A stretch of 9,512 nt of DNA from JBDRMV01 sp043811795 (GCA_043811795.1 JBDRMV010000122.1:1-9512); one strand, 5' to 3'. Shown: positions 1 through 6,720, counted from the first letter of the stretch. A program made the numbers and translations. Notes: a model not told the origin generated them from the letters alone.

Positions 1-569
1 ATATACACGCTTTCCCCGGGAAGAATATACCACTCACTGTATCTCTTTGCGCCGGAGTAATGACCCTCCGAATAATAATATCTTCTCTCCAGCGCCGCAT
101 CGCAGTTAAAGGGCTCCACAAGCACCGAGCCGGTCGGGTCCTCAAGGAGAAACGGGGTAATACTCTGCCCTCCCGCGATTTCCTTCCAGTAACTGCTCCT
201 GTGCCGGCCGGAGCCTGTTACAACATATTTTTCTATTTTGTATCTGTAAAAAACGCAATGTGTTTTATTTATCGGAGTATTTACGGGATATTTGTTTTTC
301 GCCTGGCCCTTTATTTCAACAAGCCCCATCGGAAGCGAACGGATTGTTGAGGTGGGGATTCCTTCAATCATACTTTTCCTGCTAAAGAGTTCCCAGCCCC
401 AGAAGAAAAGAAAAATACTGAAACCCGCCATGAATGCGAGCAGCAGGAAAATCTTAAAGTATCCGGGTGCGATTTCGATACGCAGAAACGGAAAAATAAA
501 AGCGGTTAATAAAATTATAACCGCAAAGTTACGAAAAACGCTTTTTAAGTTTGGTTGAATAACCACCAT
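1..569 (-). CDS. GIDE-like two-helix membrane protein (partial, 3' end outside window)
   Basis: Open minus-strand frame from ATG at 569 to the window edge: 189 codons with no stop. The start is supported by GGCGGAG about 10 bases upstream, inside the preceding gene. Seen: two hydrophobic segments at about residues 13-28 and 36-55. A soluble part follows containing IRSLPMGLVEIKGQAK, then CVFYRYKIEKY, a Trp-Lys-Glu stretch, and FLLEDPTGSVLVEP. This pattern matches the GIDE-type (E3 ubiquitin ligase-like, PF12483) membrane domain; that is recalled family knowledge, not a search. In bacteria these proteins have no known ubiquitin role, and the eukaryotic RING finger would lie beyond the visible part if present. 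It overlaps the VanZ-like gene by 25 bases, so translation is probably coupled. Function unknown; probably envelope-located. Confidence 0.72.
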   Translation of the reverse strand, partial: MVVIQPNLKSVFRNFAVIILLTAFIFPFLRIEIAPGYFKIFLLLAFMAGFSIFLFFWGWELFSRKSMIEGIPTSTIRSLPMGLVEIKGQAKNKYPVNTPINKTHCVFYRYKIEKYVVTGSGRHRSSYWKEIAGGQSITPFLLEDPTGSVLVEPFNCDAALERRYYYSEGHYSGAKRYSEWYILPGESVY

Positions 570-1066
570 CGGCACACAACTCCGCCGATACCCGCGACGG
601 AATTAAAATAAATGTCGCGGATGTCATACACCCTGGACGGAAGAATTCCCTGGAGAAGTTCGTCAATAACACCAGCCGAGACCGCCAGGAGCACGGCAAT
701 AGCCACCTTCCGCCATCCCGCCCATTTTTTCAAAGCGGCCGCATCCATAAAGAGAAAACCGCACAAACCGTATTCAAGGAAATGAACTCTTTCTTCGGGC
801 AGTTTTAAATTCTTTATAAAAATCAAAAAGACGGAACAGACCAGCAGAAATATCAAAATCCGGCTGAAAGGAAAATGACGGCGAAGCAAATAAAACATCA
901 GCAGGATGAAAACAAAACCCATAAAAAGGTTCGTGGTTATACTGAACGCCTGCGCGGTTGAAATTTTCCTTATCCAGTTCAGAAGACCCCTCATGACCGG
1001 AAGAGTAAGATAGATAACCCCAACATAACCAAAAGCGATTGCCCATTTTTTCACGGCGTCGATCAT
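545..1066 (-). CDS. VanZ-like family membrane protein
   Basis: 173-residue hydrophobic protein with about four membrane segments (roughly residues 8-26, 44-61, 68-85 and 119-136). The VanZ-like signature is visible: ERVHFLEYG at 92-100, IDELLQG at 134-140, then a Tyr-Asp-Ile-Arg-Asp and FNSVAG stretch at 147-159. The conserved Glu/His, the Asp-Glu-Leu-Gln and the Arg-Asp/Asn-Ser-Gly positions are the usual VanZ landmarks, and the length is typical of single-domain members. VanZ gives low-level teicoplanin resistance in enterococci, but most homologues have no assigned role, so resistance should not be inferred. The start lies four bases after the stop of the upstream nuclease gene and has no strong Shine-Dalgarno, which suggests coupled translation. 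Its last 25 bases overlap the GIDE-like gene. Confidence 0.85.
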   Translation of the reverse strand: MIDAVKKWAIAFGYVGVIYLTLPVMRGLLNWIRKISTAQAFSITTNLFMGFVFILLMFYLLRRHFPFSRILIFLLVCSVFLIFIKNLKLPEERVHFLEYGLCGFLFMDAAALKKWAGWRKVAIAVLLAVSAGVIDELLQGILPSRVYDIRDIYFNSVAGIGGVVCRWWLFNQT

Positions 1067-1070
1067 TGCG

Positions 1071-1796
1071 TCAAAACATGCCGCAGACGTATCTGAAATC
1101 GCAGAGACCGCAGTATCTGTTTCTTTTCGGCGGAAACCTTTTTGCGCTCCCGATTCCCCCGGCGAGGCGGTTGATTCTATCCTTTATTTTTTCCTCGTGA
1201 AAATCTTCCTCTCCGAATGAAATTTTCTTCATAAAACGAAGAAAAATGTTGGATGCCGAGGTAACTCTTTTGCCGAAAAAACTGCGCGCGGCGAGGAAAT
1301 AAATCTGAAGCTGCATATCGGAGCGGAGGTCGGAAGAAGAGGGTATCTCCCTGTGCGTTTTGTAATCTATAATTTCAAACCCGTCTTCGGTCTTCTGAAT
1401 CCTGTCAATGTAGCCGGAAACGACGTGCCCCGCAAGCCGGAAGGAGAAGTGCGCCTCAACCCTCCATGCGGGAACGAAACTTCCGCTCACAAACATTTCA
1501 TGGTACCTGCCGAGAATTTCTGCCGCCTCTTTAAAGAAAATTTCACTCTCTCCTGCGGCATAGCCCGCCGGAATCCAGTTTTTATTCAGAAGTTTCAAAA
1601 GATATTCTTTTGTGGGTTTTTTAATGCCGAGAGAATAAAGAAATTGGCCAGAGTAAAATTTTTCAAGAGTTCTGTGAAGCGAATGCCCGAATGAAAACTG
1701 CTTCTTCGGAGGAAGTTTTACCCTCTCAATATAAATTTTCCTGTACGAATAAGGACACCTCTCAAATGCGGAAAGTTTGGAATAACTTAAATACAT
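1071..1796 (-). CDS. PD-(D/E)XK nuclease, RecB/Cas4-like, with putative Fe-S cysteines
   Basis: 241-residue protein with the layout of the PDDEXK_1 (RecB/AddB/Cas4-like) nuclease superfamily. It opens with LSYSKLSAFERCPYSYR, then GHSLHRTLE (His41), GYIDRI (Asp131), EIIDYKT (Asp144 and Lys146, the D-X-K core) and the downstream QLQIYFLAA motif (Gln162). Cys14 near the N terminus plus Cys229, Cys232 and Cys238 at the C terminus match the split four-cysteine 4Fe-4S arrangement of AddB and Cas4. It is expected to be a metal-dependent DNA exonuclease. No helicase domain and no cas genes are present, so it is a stand-alone enzyme here. ATG at 1796 is preceded by AAGAGG overlapping the folP stop, with a two-base gap: a good operon junction. 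Cellular role unknown. Confidence 0.85.
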   Translation of the reverse strand: MYLSYSKLSAFERCPYSYRKIYIERVKLPPKKQFSFGHSLHRTLEKFYSGQFLYSLGIKKPTKEYLLKLLNKNWIPAGYAAGESEIFFKEAAEILGRYHEMFVSGSFVPAWRVEAHFSFRLAGHVVSGYIDRIQKTEDGFEIIDYKTHREIPSSSDLRSDMQLQIYFLAARSFFGKRVTSASNIFLRFMKKISFGEEDFHEEKIKDRINRLAGGIGSAKRFPPKRNRYCGLCDFRYVCGMF

Positions 1797-1798
1797 CT

Positions 1799-2692
1799 TT
1801 ACCTCTTAACTCTCATTATAGCATCCGTCATTACCGCGACCCTCTTCATTTCCTTTACGTCGTGAACCCTTACAATGTCCGCTCCGTTGGCAATCGCAAC
1901 GGCAACCGTTGCGGCTGTGCCCTCAAGACGCTCCCCTGCGGGTAAATTCAGAACCTCTCCGATGACCGACTTTCTGGAAGTTCCGATAAGAACGGGTTTG
2001 CCAAGTTCACCCAGTTCTTTCAACCTTTTCAGAATAACCAGGTTGTGCTCGACCGTTTTGCCGAAACCGATTCCGGGGTCGATTATTATCATGCCCTGCG
2101 GGATCCCCGCCCCGACCGCAATCTCAATGCTCTTTTTCAGATAAACCTTTATCGATTCTATCACATCCTCGTAGAAAATCCCGCCTTTCTGCATATTTTC
2201 GGGCGTTCCTCTTATATGCATCAGAACGACCGGAACGTTAAATTCGGCGGCAAGGGGCGCCATTCTTTCATCAAACCTCAAACCGCTTATGTCGTTCAGA
2301 ATCGCCGCGCCGCTTAAAAACGCCTTTTCCGCAACAGCCGATTTATATGTGTCAATCGAAACCGGGACATCAAATCCCGCAGCCAGTTCCTTTATTACCG
2401 GCGCTGTTCTTTCAATTTCTTCTTCCGCCGAAATCTGCTCTGCGCCGGGCCTCGTGGACTGCCCGCCGACGTCAATGATATCGGCCCCGTCGCGGATAAG
2501 TTTCTCTCCCCTTGCAAGAGCTTCATCTCTTGCGGAAACGCCGTCTCCCGAAAAAGAATCAGGGGAGACATTTAGAATTCCCATAATAATTGTTCTTTCA
2601 CCGACCGGCAGCGAATAACATTTTCCCTGCGGCGTTTTCGGAGTCCATTTCATTTCCTTATCAGGGCGGCGGGAGGGTGGCGTCCATTCCAT
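1799..2692 (-). CDS. folP: Dihydropteroate synthase
   Basis: Folate biosynthesis enzyme that condenses 6-hydroxymethyl-dihydropterin diphosphate with p-aminobenzoate to give dihydropteroate; cytosolic TIM barrel and sulfonamide target. Seen: IMGILNVSPDSFSGDG (residues 36-51), GADIIDVGGQSTRPGA (69-84), VSIDTYK (111-117), ILNDISG (131-137), a DPGIGFGKT motif near residue 210, GTSRKS and RVHDVKE near the C terminus. These are all the expected DHPS substrate loops. At 297 residues it is slightly longer than many because of an N-terminal extension before the first strand. ATG at 2692 lacks a Shine-Dalgarno but sits where a good promoter would start transcription, so leaderless translation is plausible. 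Met14 (ATG at 2653) is an alternative start; MEWTP at 1-5 and MKWTP at 14-18 look like a small duplication. First gene of the leftward operon. Confidence 0.96.
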   Translation of the reverse strand: MEWTPPSRRPDKEMKWTPKTPQGKCYSLPVGERTIIMGILNVSPDSFSGDGVSARDEALARGEKLIRDGADIIDVGGQSTRPGAEQISAEEEIERTAPVIKELAAGFDVPVSIDTYKSAVAEKAFLSGAAILNDISGLRFDERMAPLAAEFNVPVVLMHIRGTPENMQKGGIFYEDVIESIKVYLKKSIEIAVGAGIPQGMIIIDPGIGFGKTVEHNLVILKRLKELGELGKPVLIGTSRKSVIGEVLNLPAGERLEGTAATVAVAIANGADIVRVHDVKEMKRVAVMTDAIMRVKR

Positions 2693-2697
2693 TTATC

Positions 2698-2726
2698 ATT
2701 ATACGAAAATACCGTTTTCCGGTCAA
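2698..2726 (-). promoter_or_regulatory. Sigma70-type promoter for the folP operon
   Basis: On the minus strand, TTGACC (2726-2721) and a perfect TATAAT (2703-2698) are separated by 17 bases. Transcription would start about 6-7 bases after the -10 box, essentially at the A of the folP ATG (2692). The leftward mRNA could therefore be leaderless, consistent with the missing Shine-Dalgarno. Confidence 0.7.
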
Positions 2727-2743
2727 AAATGATATAATATAAT
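2715..2743 (+). promoter_or_regulatory. Possible rightward promoter for the spacer element / lpxK operon
   Basis: Two overlapping TATAAT hexamers on the plus strand (2733-2738 and 2738-2743). The second has a poor -35 candidate, TTTTCC (2715-2720), 17 bases upstream. A start at about 2745-2750 would fall on the first base of the inverted-repeat arm of the downstream element. The -10 is convincing and the -35 is not. It shares its DNA with the leftward folP promoter, so the two may compete. Confidence 0.45.
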
Positions 2744-2744
2744 C

Positions 2745-3001
2745 GAAGTTTTGCTATAAGAAACGATCCGCAATAAACAACGCGAAAGACGGCGGATGGT
2801 GGCTGACGGAGCCAACGTGGGAAGAGTTTTTAAGAAATTGCCGCGCGCGGTTTTGGAATCGGGGCTGTGTGAGCGAGGAGTTTTACCCGCGCCCGGAGCG
2901 AACCCAGAGCGAGCTGTTCTTACGTGAGCGTCCCCGCTGGCAAAGCCGCGAGCGGCGGCGGAAAGCAGCTCCGCTGGTGATAATGCCTATAGCAAAATTT
3001 C
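2745..3001 (+). other. GC-rich element closed by an inverted repeat: candidate structured RNA/5' leader or MITE
   Basis: This fills the long spacer between folP and lpxK. The ends are complementary: 2745-2758 (GAAGTTTTGCTATA) against 2988-3001 (TATAGCAAAATTTC), 14 positions with a single G-T mismatch that would be a G-U pair in RNA. The interior is clearly more GC-rich than the flanking genes and holds local hairpins: ATCCGC 2766-2771 with GCGGAT 2792-2797; TGGCT 2800-2804 with AGCCA 2810-2814; GCCG 2945-2948 with CGGC 2953-2956; CAGC 2966-2969 with GCTG 2973-2976. I could not match it to 6S RNA, tmRNA, RNase P RNA, SRP RNA or a familiar riboswitch. No flanking target-site duplication is evident, which argues mildly against a recent MITE insertion. 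One frame (2743-3003) is open but has no early start codon. Confidence 0.45.
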
Positions 3002-3012
3002 AGTAATGCAAA

Positions 3013-3966
3013 ATGATTTTAGAAATTTTTTCATTTTTTTACGGGTTGGGAACGGAAACAAACCGTTTCATCTATAAAACAGGCCTGAAAAAAACAAGGA
3101 AAATGCCGGGGTTTGTCATCTCCGCCGGAAACATCTCCGCCGGAGGGGCAGGCAAAACGTCTTTTGTAATGGAACTCTGCCGGCTTCTGGAAAAAGAAAA
3201 GAAAACCGCTGTGATAACGCGGGGATACAAAGGTTCGGCCAGGGGCCCTGAAATCGTGACCGGCGGGAGTAAGTCCGTCGAAAAATTCGGCGACGAAGCG
3301 GTTATGCTGGCTGAAAAATTAAACGGCATACCCGTAATCGTTTCAAAAAACAGGGCGGAAGGCATAAAGTTCGCCTTCGAAAAGTTAGGAAGAGACACGT
3401 TTATTCTTGATGACGCGTTCCAGAATTTCTCCATAAAAAAAGACAGGGATGTCCTGCTGATTGACGCTGTAAGGCCCTGGGGAGGTCTCCTGCGGGACTG
3501 GAAGGCATCTATGAAAAGAGCCGGCATAATAATAGTGAGCAGGGCGAACCTTGTTCAAGCCTCCGAGGTCGAGAAAATCAAAAAAGAAATTTCAAAATAC
3601 TCGCACGCTCCCGTGATTGAATCAACGCTCTCAATAAAAACCATAAAAAATATTTACTCGGGAAATGCTGCGGAACGGGATTTTTTCAGGCAGAAAAAAA
3701 CCGGCGCCTTCTGCGGGATAGGAAATCCCTCTTCCTTCGAAAAACTTCTGAGAGCCTTCGGCATTGAACCCGAAAAATTCATTGTCTTCGGCGACCACCA
3801 CAGATACGGCAGAAGCGACATTGCAAAACTGGATGAGAATTATCTCTGGCTCACGACGGAAAAAGACGCCGTGAAGGTAAGGAACGTTACCGTCAGAAGA
3901 AACATTTTTGCCCTCGTAACCAAAACCGGAATAAACGATGATAAGATTAAACATTTTATTTTATAA
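3013..3966 (+). CDS. lpxK: Tetraacyldisaccharide 4'-kinase (lipid A biosynthesis)
   Basis: Membrane-associated kinase that phosphorylates the 4' position of the lipid A disaccharide precursor to give lipid IVA. Seen: Walker A region GNISAGGAGKTS (residues 39-50), ITRGYKG (68-74), GDEAVML (93-99), LDDAFQN (132-138), LLIDA (148-152), GLLRDW (158-163), FGDHHRYG (259-266, with the conserved Asp-His-His) and TTEKDAVKV (281-289). The N-terminal FFYG stretch is the membrane-association region expected before the P-loop. At 317 residues the length is normal. LDDAFQN differs from the usual LDDGFQH by a Gly-to-Ala and a His-to-Asn change. The start has no recognisable Shine-Dalgarno, and AAAATGA around the ATG could pair with TCATTTT at 3031-3037, possibly limiting initiation. 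First gene of the LPS operon; overlaps gmhB by 29 bases. Confidence 0.95.
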   Translation: MILEIFSFFYGLGTETNRFIYKTGLKKTRKMPGFVISAGNISAGGAGKTSFVMELCRLLEKEKKTAVITRGYKGSARGPEIVTGGSKSVEKFGDEAVMLAEKLNGIPVIVSKNRAEGIKFAFEKLGRDTFILDDAFQNFSIKKDRDVLLIDAVRPWGGLLRDWKASMKRAGIIIVSRANLVQASEVEKIKKEISKYSHAPVIESTLSIKTIKNIYSGNAAERDFFRQKKTGAFCGIGNPSSFEKLLRAFGIEPEKFIVFGDHHRYGRSDIAKLDENYLWLTTEKDAVKVRNVTVRRNIFALVTKTGINDDKIKHFIL

Positions 3967-4492
3967 ACTGAAACTCCGGGCGAAACTCCTGACCGGCGGA
4001 AAAAAAAACAGGGCAGTGATTTTCGACAGGGACGGGACTCTGAATTTCGACCCCGGTTACATTTCCGAAATAAAGAACTTTAAACTGTTGCCGGAGACAG
4101 TCCCCGCGCTCAAAAAACTTTTTGAAAACGGTTTTCTTCTGATTATCATCACAAACCAGTCGGGGATCGGACGGGGATACTTTACAAAGAAAAAAGCAAA
4201 GAAACTCCACTCGCACCTTGAAAGAGTTCTGGCTGAAAACGGGATTTTTCTGGCAAAAATTTTCGTCTGCCCGCACAGACCCGAAGAAAACTGCCCCTGC
4301 AGGAAACCGAACGCTCTACTGTTTGAGAAAGCCGTCAGGGAATTCCGGCTCGATGTAAAAAAATGTTATTGCGTCGGGGATAAGGAAACGGACATTGAAG
4401 CGGCTGAAAAGGTAGGAATAAAGGGCTTTATGCTTGGCAGGGTCTTAAAAAACACCCTGCAGGCGGCCGAGAAAATAGTAAATGACTCTTAA
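3938..4492 (+). CDS. gmhB: D-glycero-D-manno-heptose 1,7-bisphosphate 7-phosphatase
   Basis: HAD-family phosphatase that removes the 7-phosphate from heptose 1,7-bisphosphate, after the heptose kinase in ADP-heptose synthesis. Seen: nucleophile motif FDRDGTL (Asp30 and Asp32), TNQSGIGRGYF (72-82), the zinc-binding set Cys111, His113, Cys119 and Cys121 in CPHRPEENCPCRKP, and the acidic motif GDKETDIEAA (147-156). The zinc loop is characteristic of GmhB and of the related histidinol-phosphate phosphatase domain; the heptose neighbours decide in favour of GmhB. The ATG at 3938 leaves an unusually long basic N-terminal tail of about 25 residues; GTG at 4016 (codon 27) would give a tail-less protein, so the start is uncertain. 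Overlaps lpxK by 29 bases and the next gene by 11. Confidence 0.93.
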   Translation: MIRLNILFYKLKLRAKLLTGGKKNRAVIFDRDGTLNFDPGYISEIKNFKLLPETVPALKKLFENGFLLIIITNQSGIGRGYFTKKKAKKLHSHLERVLAENGIFLAKIFVCPHRPEENCPCRKPNALLFEKAVREFRLDVKKCYCVGDKETDIEAAEKVGIKGFMLGRVLKNTLQAAEKIVNDS

Positions 4493-5048
4493 CCGAATCC
4501 GGCTCTACACGATGCGCGGATGCGCGGTTCTATACTTCATTATTTTCTACCACATACGGAAAGACGTACCGGCGCCGGCTTTCTTCGCCGGAACCGCTCT
4601 CGTCATTTTGGGAGAACTGGTCCGCCTCCTGGCCAACTCGGTAATAAGGAAAGACTCTCTCCTTGCATCCTCCGGCCCGTATGCCGCAGTGAGACACCCG
4701 CTCTATCTGGGGAGTTTTCTAATTTACCTCGGTTTTCTGTGCTTTCACGTAACGGGAAAATTTTATTCCGCGGTTGCGGTTTTCTGGCTTATCGTAACGG
4801 CGGCAACAATCATTATGTACAAAAAAAAGATTGCTGGTGAGGAAAAACTGATGGCTGAACTGTTTCCCCGATACCCCGAATACAGGAAAACAACCCCTGC
4901 TCTCTTTCCAAACCCGTTTCAAATGAAAAAAGCGGGTTTTAAAATTATTTTTAACTTTAAGCAAATCGTAAAAAACAGGGAGCACAAACTGCTGGCGGGT
5001 CTCGTTGTTATGCTTATTGTTATTGCCGGAGGAATTTTTTATTATTAA
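4482..5048 (+). CDS. ICMT/PEMT-like integral membrane methyltransferase
   Basis: 188-residue membrane protein with the isoprenylcysteine carboxyl methyltransferase / phospholipid methyltransferase signature. GPYAAVRHPLYLGSFLI lies at 65-81, and the EEKLMAELFPRYPEYRKTTPALFP region (120-143) carries the conserved Glu-Glu and Tyr-x-x-Tyr residues. These positions form the SAM and substrate site in the family. Membrane segments at about 11-25, 33-51, 76-91 and 96-113, plus an extra hydrophobic C-terminal tail (169-188) that typical members lack. The substrate cannot be told from sequence; bacterial homologues include enzymes acting on lipids and many with no known target. Its position between gmhB and the heptose kinase, overlapping gmhB by 11 bases and 3 bases from the next gene, suggests co-translation with the LPS core genes and perhaps an envelope-lipid or LPS substrate. 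That last step is inference. Confidence 0.82.
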   Translation: MTLNRIRLYTMRGCAVLYFIIFYHIRKDVPAPAFFAGTALVILGELVRLLANSVIRKDSLLASSGPYAAVRHPLYLGSFLIYLGFLCFHVTGKFYSAVAVFWLIVTAATIIMYKKKIAGEEKLMAELFPRYPEYRKTTPALFPNPFQMKKAGFKIIFNFKQIVKNREHKLLAGLVVMLIVIAGGIFYY

Positions 5049-5051
5049 GGC

Positions 5052-5993
5052 ATGGACATTCTGAAGGAGTTCGGCAAAAAAAACATTCTGGTGGTAGGCG
5101 ACATCATCCTCGATAGATTCATCTACGGCGACGTTTCAAGAATTTCGCCCGAGGCGCCCGTCCCTGTCGTAAAAGTCCAGCAGGAGGAATTCAAGGCTGG
5201 AGGGGCGGCGAATGTTGCGGCAAACCTCATATCCCTGAAGGTAAAAGCCGTTCTCTGCGGCGTTGTGGGCGACGACTATTACGGGAACTTCGCAATCGAA
5301 CGCTTCGGGAAATCCGGCATGGACACGTCTGCCGTAGTGCAGTTAAAATCCCATACGACAACAATTAAAACAAGAATCATCGCGCGCAAACAGCAGGTGG
5401 TGCGGATTGACAGGGAAGTTAAATTAAAAAATAATACCGGAAACCTGATTACGGTCATTGAAAAAAACATTAAAAAAGCCGACGCCGTAATTATAGCCGA
5501 CTACGGTAAAGGCGTAATTACAAAGGAACTGCTGGACTATCTCATCCCTGCAGCAAATAAACTGAAAAAAATAATTACCGTGGACCCGCAGACAGAACAC
5601 TTTTTCAGATACAAAAACGTTACGACCATCACGCCGAACCATCTCGAGGCATCGTCTGCGGCGGGAATGCCGGTAGAAACCGATGCGGAGGCAAAACGGG
5701 CGGGGTTATGTCTTCTCAAAAAACTCAAACTGAAAAGCATTGTCATAACGAGAGGGGAAAAGGGAATGACCGTTCTTGAAAAGAATAAAATAATGCACAT
5801 CCCGACAAGGGCAAAAGACGTCTTTGACGTTACCGGAGCGGGGGATACGGTCATTGCCGTCCTGACAGCCGCTTTAAGCGCCGGGTGCAGCATTTTTGAA
5901 AGCGCGCGCCTCGCAAACGCGGCAGCCGGAATCGTTGTCGGAAAATTCGGAACGGCATCGGTTTCGCAGAAAGAATTAAGAGAATGTATGTAA
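5052..5993 (+). CDS. rfaE1: D-glycero-beta-D-manno-heptose-7-phosphate kinase (stand-alone kinase domain)
   Basis: PfkB/ribokinase-family kinase (also called HldA) that phosphorylates heptose 7-phosphate at C1, giving the substrate of GmhB. Seen: ILVVGDIILDRFIYGDVSR (12-30), ISPEAPVPV (31-39), the glycine-rich GGAANVAANL (50-59), an NHLEAS motif near residue 197, ITRGEKGM, and the PfkB signature DVTGAGDT with catalytic Asp265. The protein ends at residue 313 after the kinase fold. Bifunctional HldE has a further C-terminal cytidylyltransferase-like domain, which is absent here; no separate gene for it is visible in this window, so HldC must be encoded elsewhere. ATG at 5052 follows the previous stop by three bases; the only GGAGG lies about 20 bases upstream. 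Overlaps kdsB by 10 bases. Confidence 0.94.
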   Translation: MDILKEFGKKNILVVGDIILDRFIYGDVSRISPEAPVPVVKVQQEEFKAGGAANVAANLISLKVKAVLCGVVGDDYYGNFAIERFGKSGMDTSAVVQLKSHTTTIKTRIIARKQQVVRIDREVKLKNNTGNLITVIEKNIKKADAVIIADYGKGVITKELLDYLIPAANKLKKIITVDPQTEHFFRYKNVTTITPNHLEASSAAGMPVETDAEAKRAGLCLLKKLKLKSIVITRGEKGMTVLEKNKIMHIPTRAKDVFDVTGAGDTVIAVLTAALSAGCSIFESARLANAAAGIVVGKFGTASVSQKELRECM

Positions 5994-6682
5994 TCGGGGT
6001 AATCCCCGCAAGATACGCTTCAAAAAGATTTCCCGGAAAACCCCTGGCGAAGATTTTAGGAAAACCAATGCTCCAGCGCGTTTATGAAAGAGCTAAAAAA
6101 GCAAAACTTCTGAATGAAATTATCATAGCGACTGACAGCAGAGAAATAAAGAAAGCCGCGGAAAAGTTCGGGGCAAAAGTCAAACTTACGGGGAAATGCG
6201 CTTCGGGAACCGACAGGATAAGGTCTGTTATCAGAGGGATAAAATGCGACGTCGTCGTTAACATCCAGGGGGACGAGCCGCTGATGGAACCAAACCTGAT
6301 TGACAAACTGGCGGGACAATTCAGCGACGCAAAGGTAGATGTCGCAACCGCCGCAACAAACATTTCCGAAAAAGAATTCCGCTCGAAAAACATCGTCAAA
6401 GTAGTAACGGACAAAAACTCAAACGCGCTGTATTTCTCAAGAAGCCCCATCCCCGCCGGCGCCCGGCATCTCGCGAAAAAGCACATCGGCATTTACGCCT
6501 ACAGAAAGAGTGCCCTTCTCAAATCAAAAAATTTCAAGAGTAAACTCGCCGAGGCCGAAGACCTGGAACAGTTGAAGTTCCTTGAAAACGGCGTCAAAAT
6601 AAAAGTTATCCCGGTAAAATACCGCGGGGTCGCGGTTGACACCCCCTCCGACATAAAAAAAGTAACCCGCCTGTTAATGTAG
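5984..6682 (+). CDS. kdsB: 3-deoxy-manno-octulosonate cytidylyltransferase (CMP-Kdo synthetase)
   Basis: Activates Kdo with CTP to CMP-Kdo, the donor used by WaaA to add Kdo to lipid IVA; cytosolic. Seen: VIPARYASKRFPGKPLA (6-22), ATDS (49-52), SGTDRI (74-79), VNIQGDEP with the metal-binding Asp97 (92-99), YFSRSPIP in the middle, HIGIYAYR, a LEQLKFLENG stretch, and VDTPSD near the C terminus. All core motifs of the family are intact. At 232 residues it is a little shorter than the roughly 250 of E. coli KdsB. The ATG at 5984 overlaps the heptose kinase gene by 10 bases, with AAGAGA just upstream as a plausible ribosome site. Last gene of the LPS operon: a sharp drop in GC follows at about 6700 and no strong terminator is visible. 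Confidence 0.96.
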   Translation: MYVIGVIPARYASKRFPGKPLAKILGKPMLQRVYERAKKAKLLNEIIIATDSREIKKAAEKFGAKVKLTGKCASGTDRIRSVIRGIKCDVVVNIQGDEPLMEPNLIDKLAGQFSDAKVDVATAATNISEKEFRSKNIVKVVTDKNSNALYFSRSPIPAGARHLAKKHIGIYAYRKSALLKSKNFKSKLAEAEDLEQLKFLENGVKIKVIPVKYRGVAVDTPSDIKKVTRLLM

Positions 6683-6720
6683 AAAAGGGAACAAGTATTT
6701 TTTTCCCATTCATATTTAGG

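Noticed and set aside
60..558. Two plus-strand open frames (60-350 and 292-558)
   Set aside because: They lie antisense to the GIDE-like gene, which has recognisable motifs, a ribosome site and an operon junction. The plus-strand translations look like nothing known.
545..1066. Glycopeptide-resistance gene vanZ
   Set aside because: Only family-level similarity, with no van cluster, in an apparent Gram-negative genome. The resistance label would be unsupported.
1071..1796. Cas4 belonging to a CRISPR-Cas system
   Set aside because: No repeats, cas1 or cas2 occur in the window, and the gene sits in a folP operon. It is only a superfamily relative.
2743..3006. Open frame of 87 codons through the folP-lpxK spacer, ending TAA at 3004
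   Set aside because: No ATG near its beginning, no ribosome site, and an arginine-rich composition typical of GC-rich non-coding sequence read in frame. Inverted repeat arms lie inside both ends. Kept only as a remark under the spacer element.
6687..6707. GGGAA...TTCCC with a T-run after kdsB as a terminator
   Set aside because: Only five base pairs, an 11-base loop, and the T-run lies inside the hairpin rather than after it.
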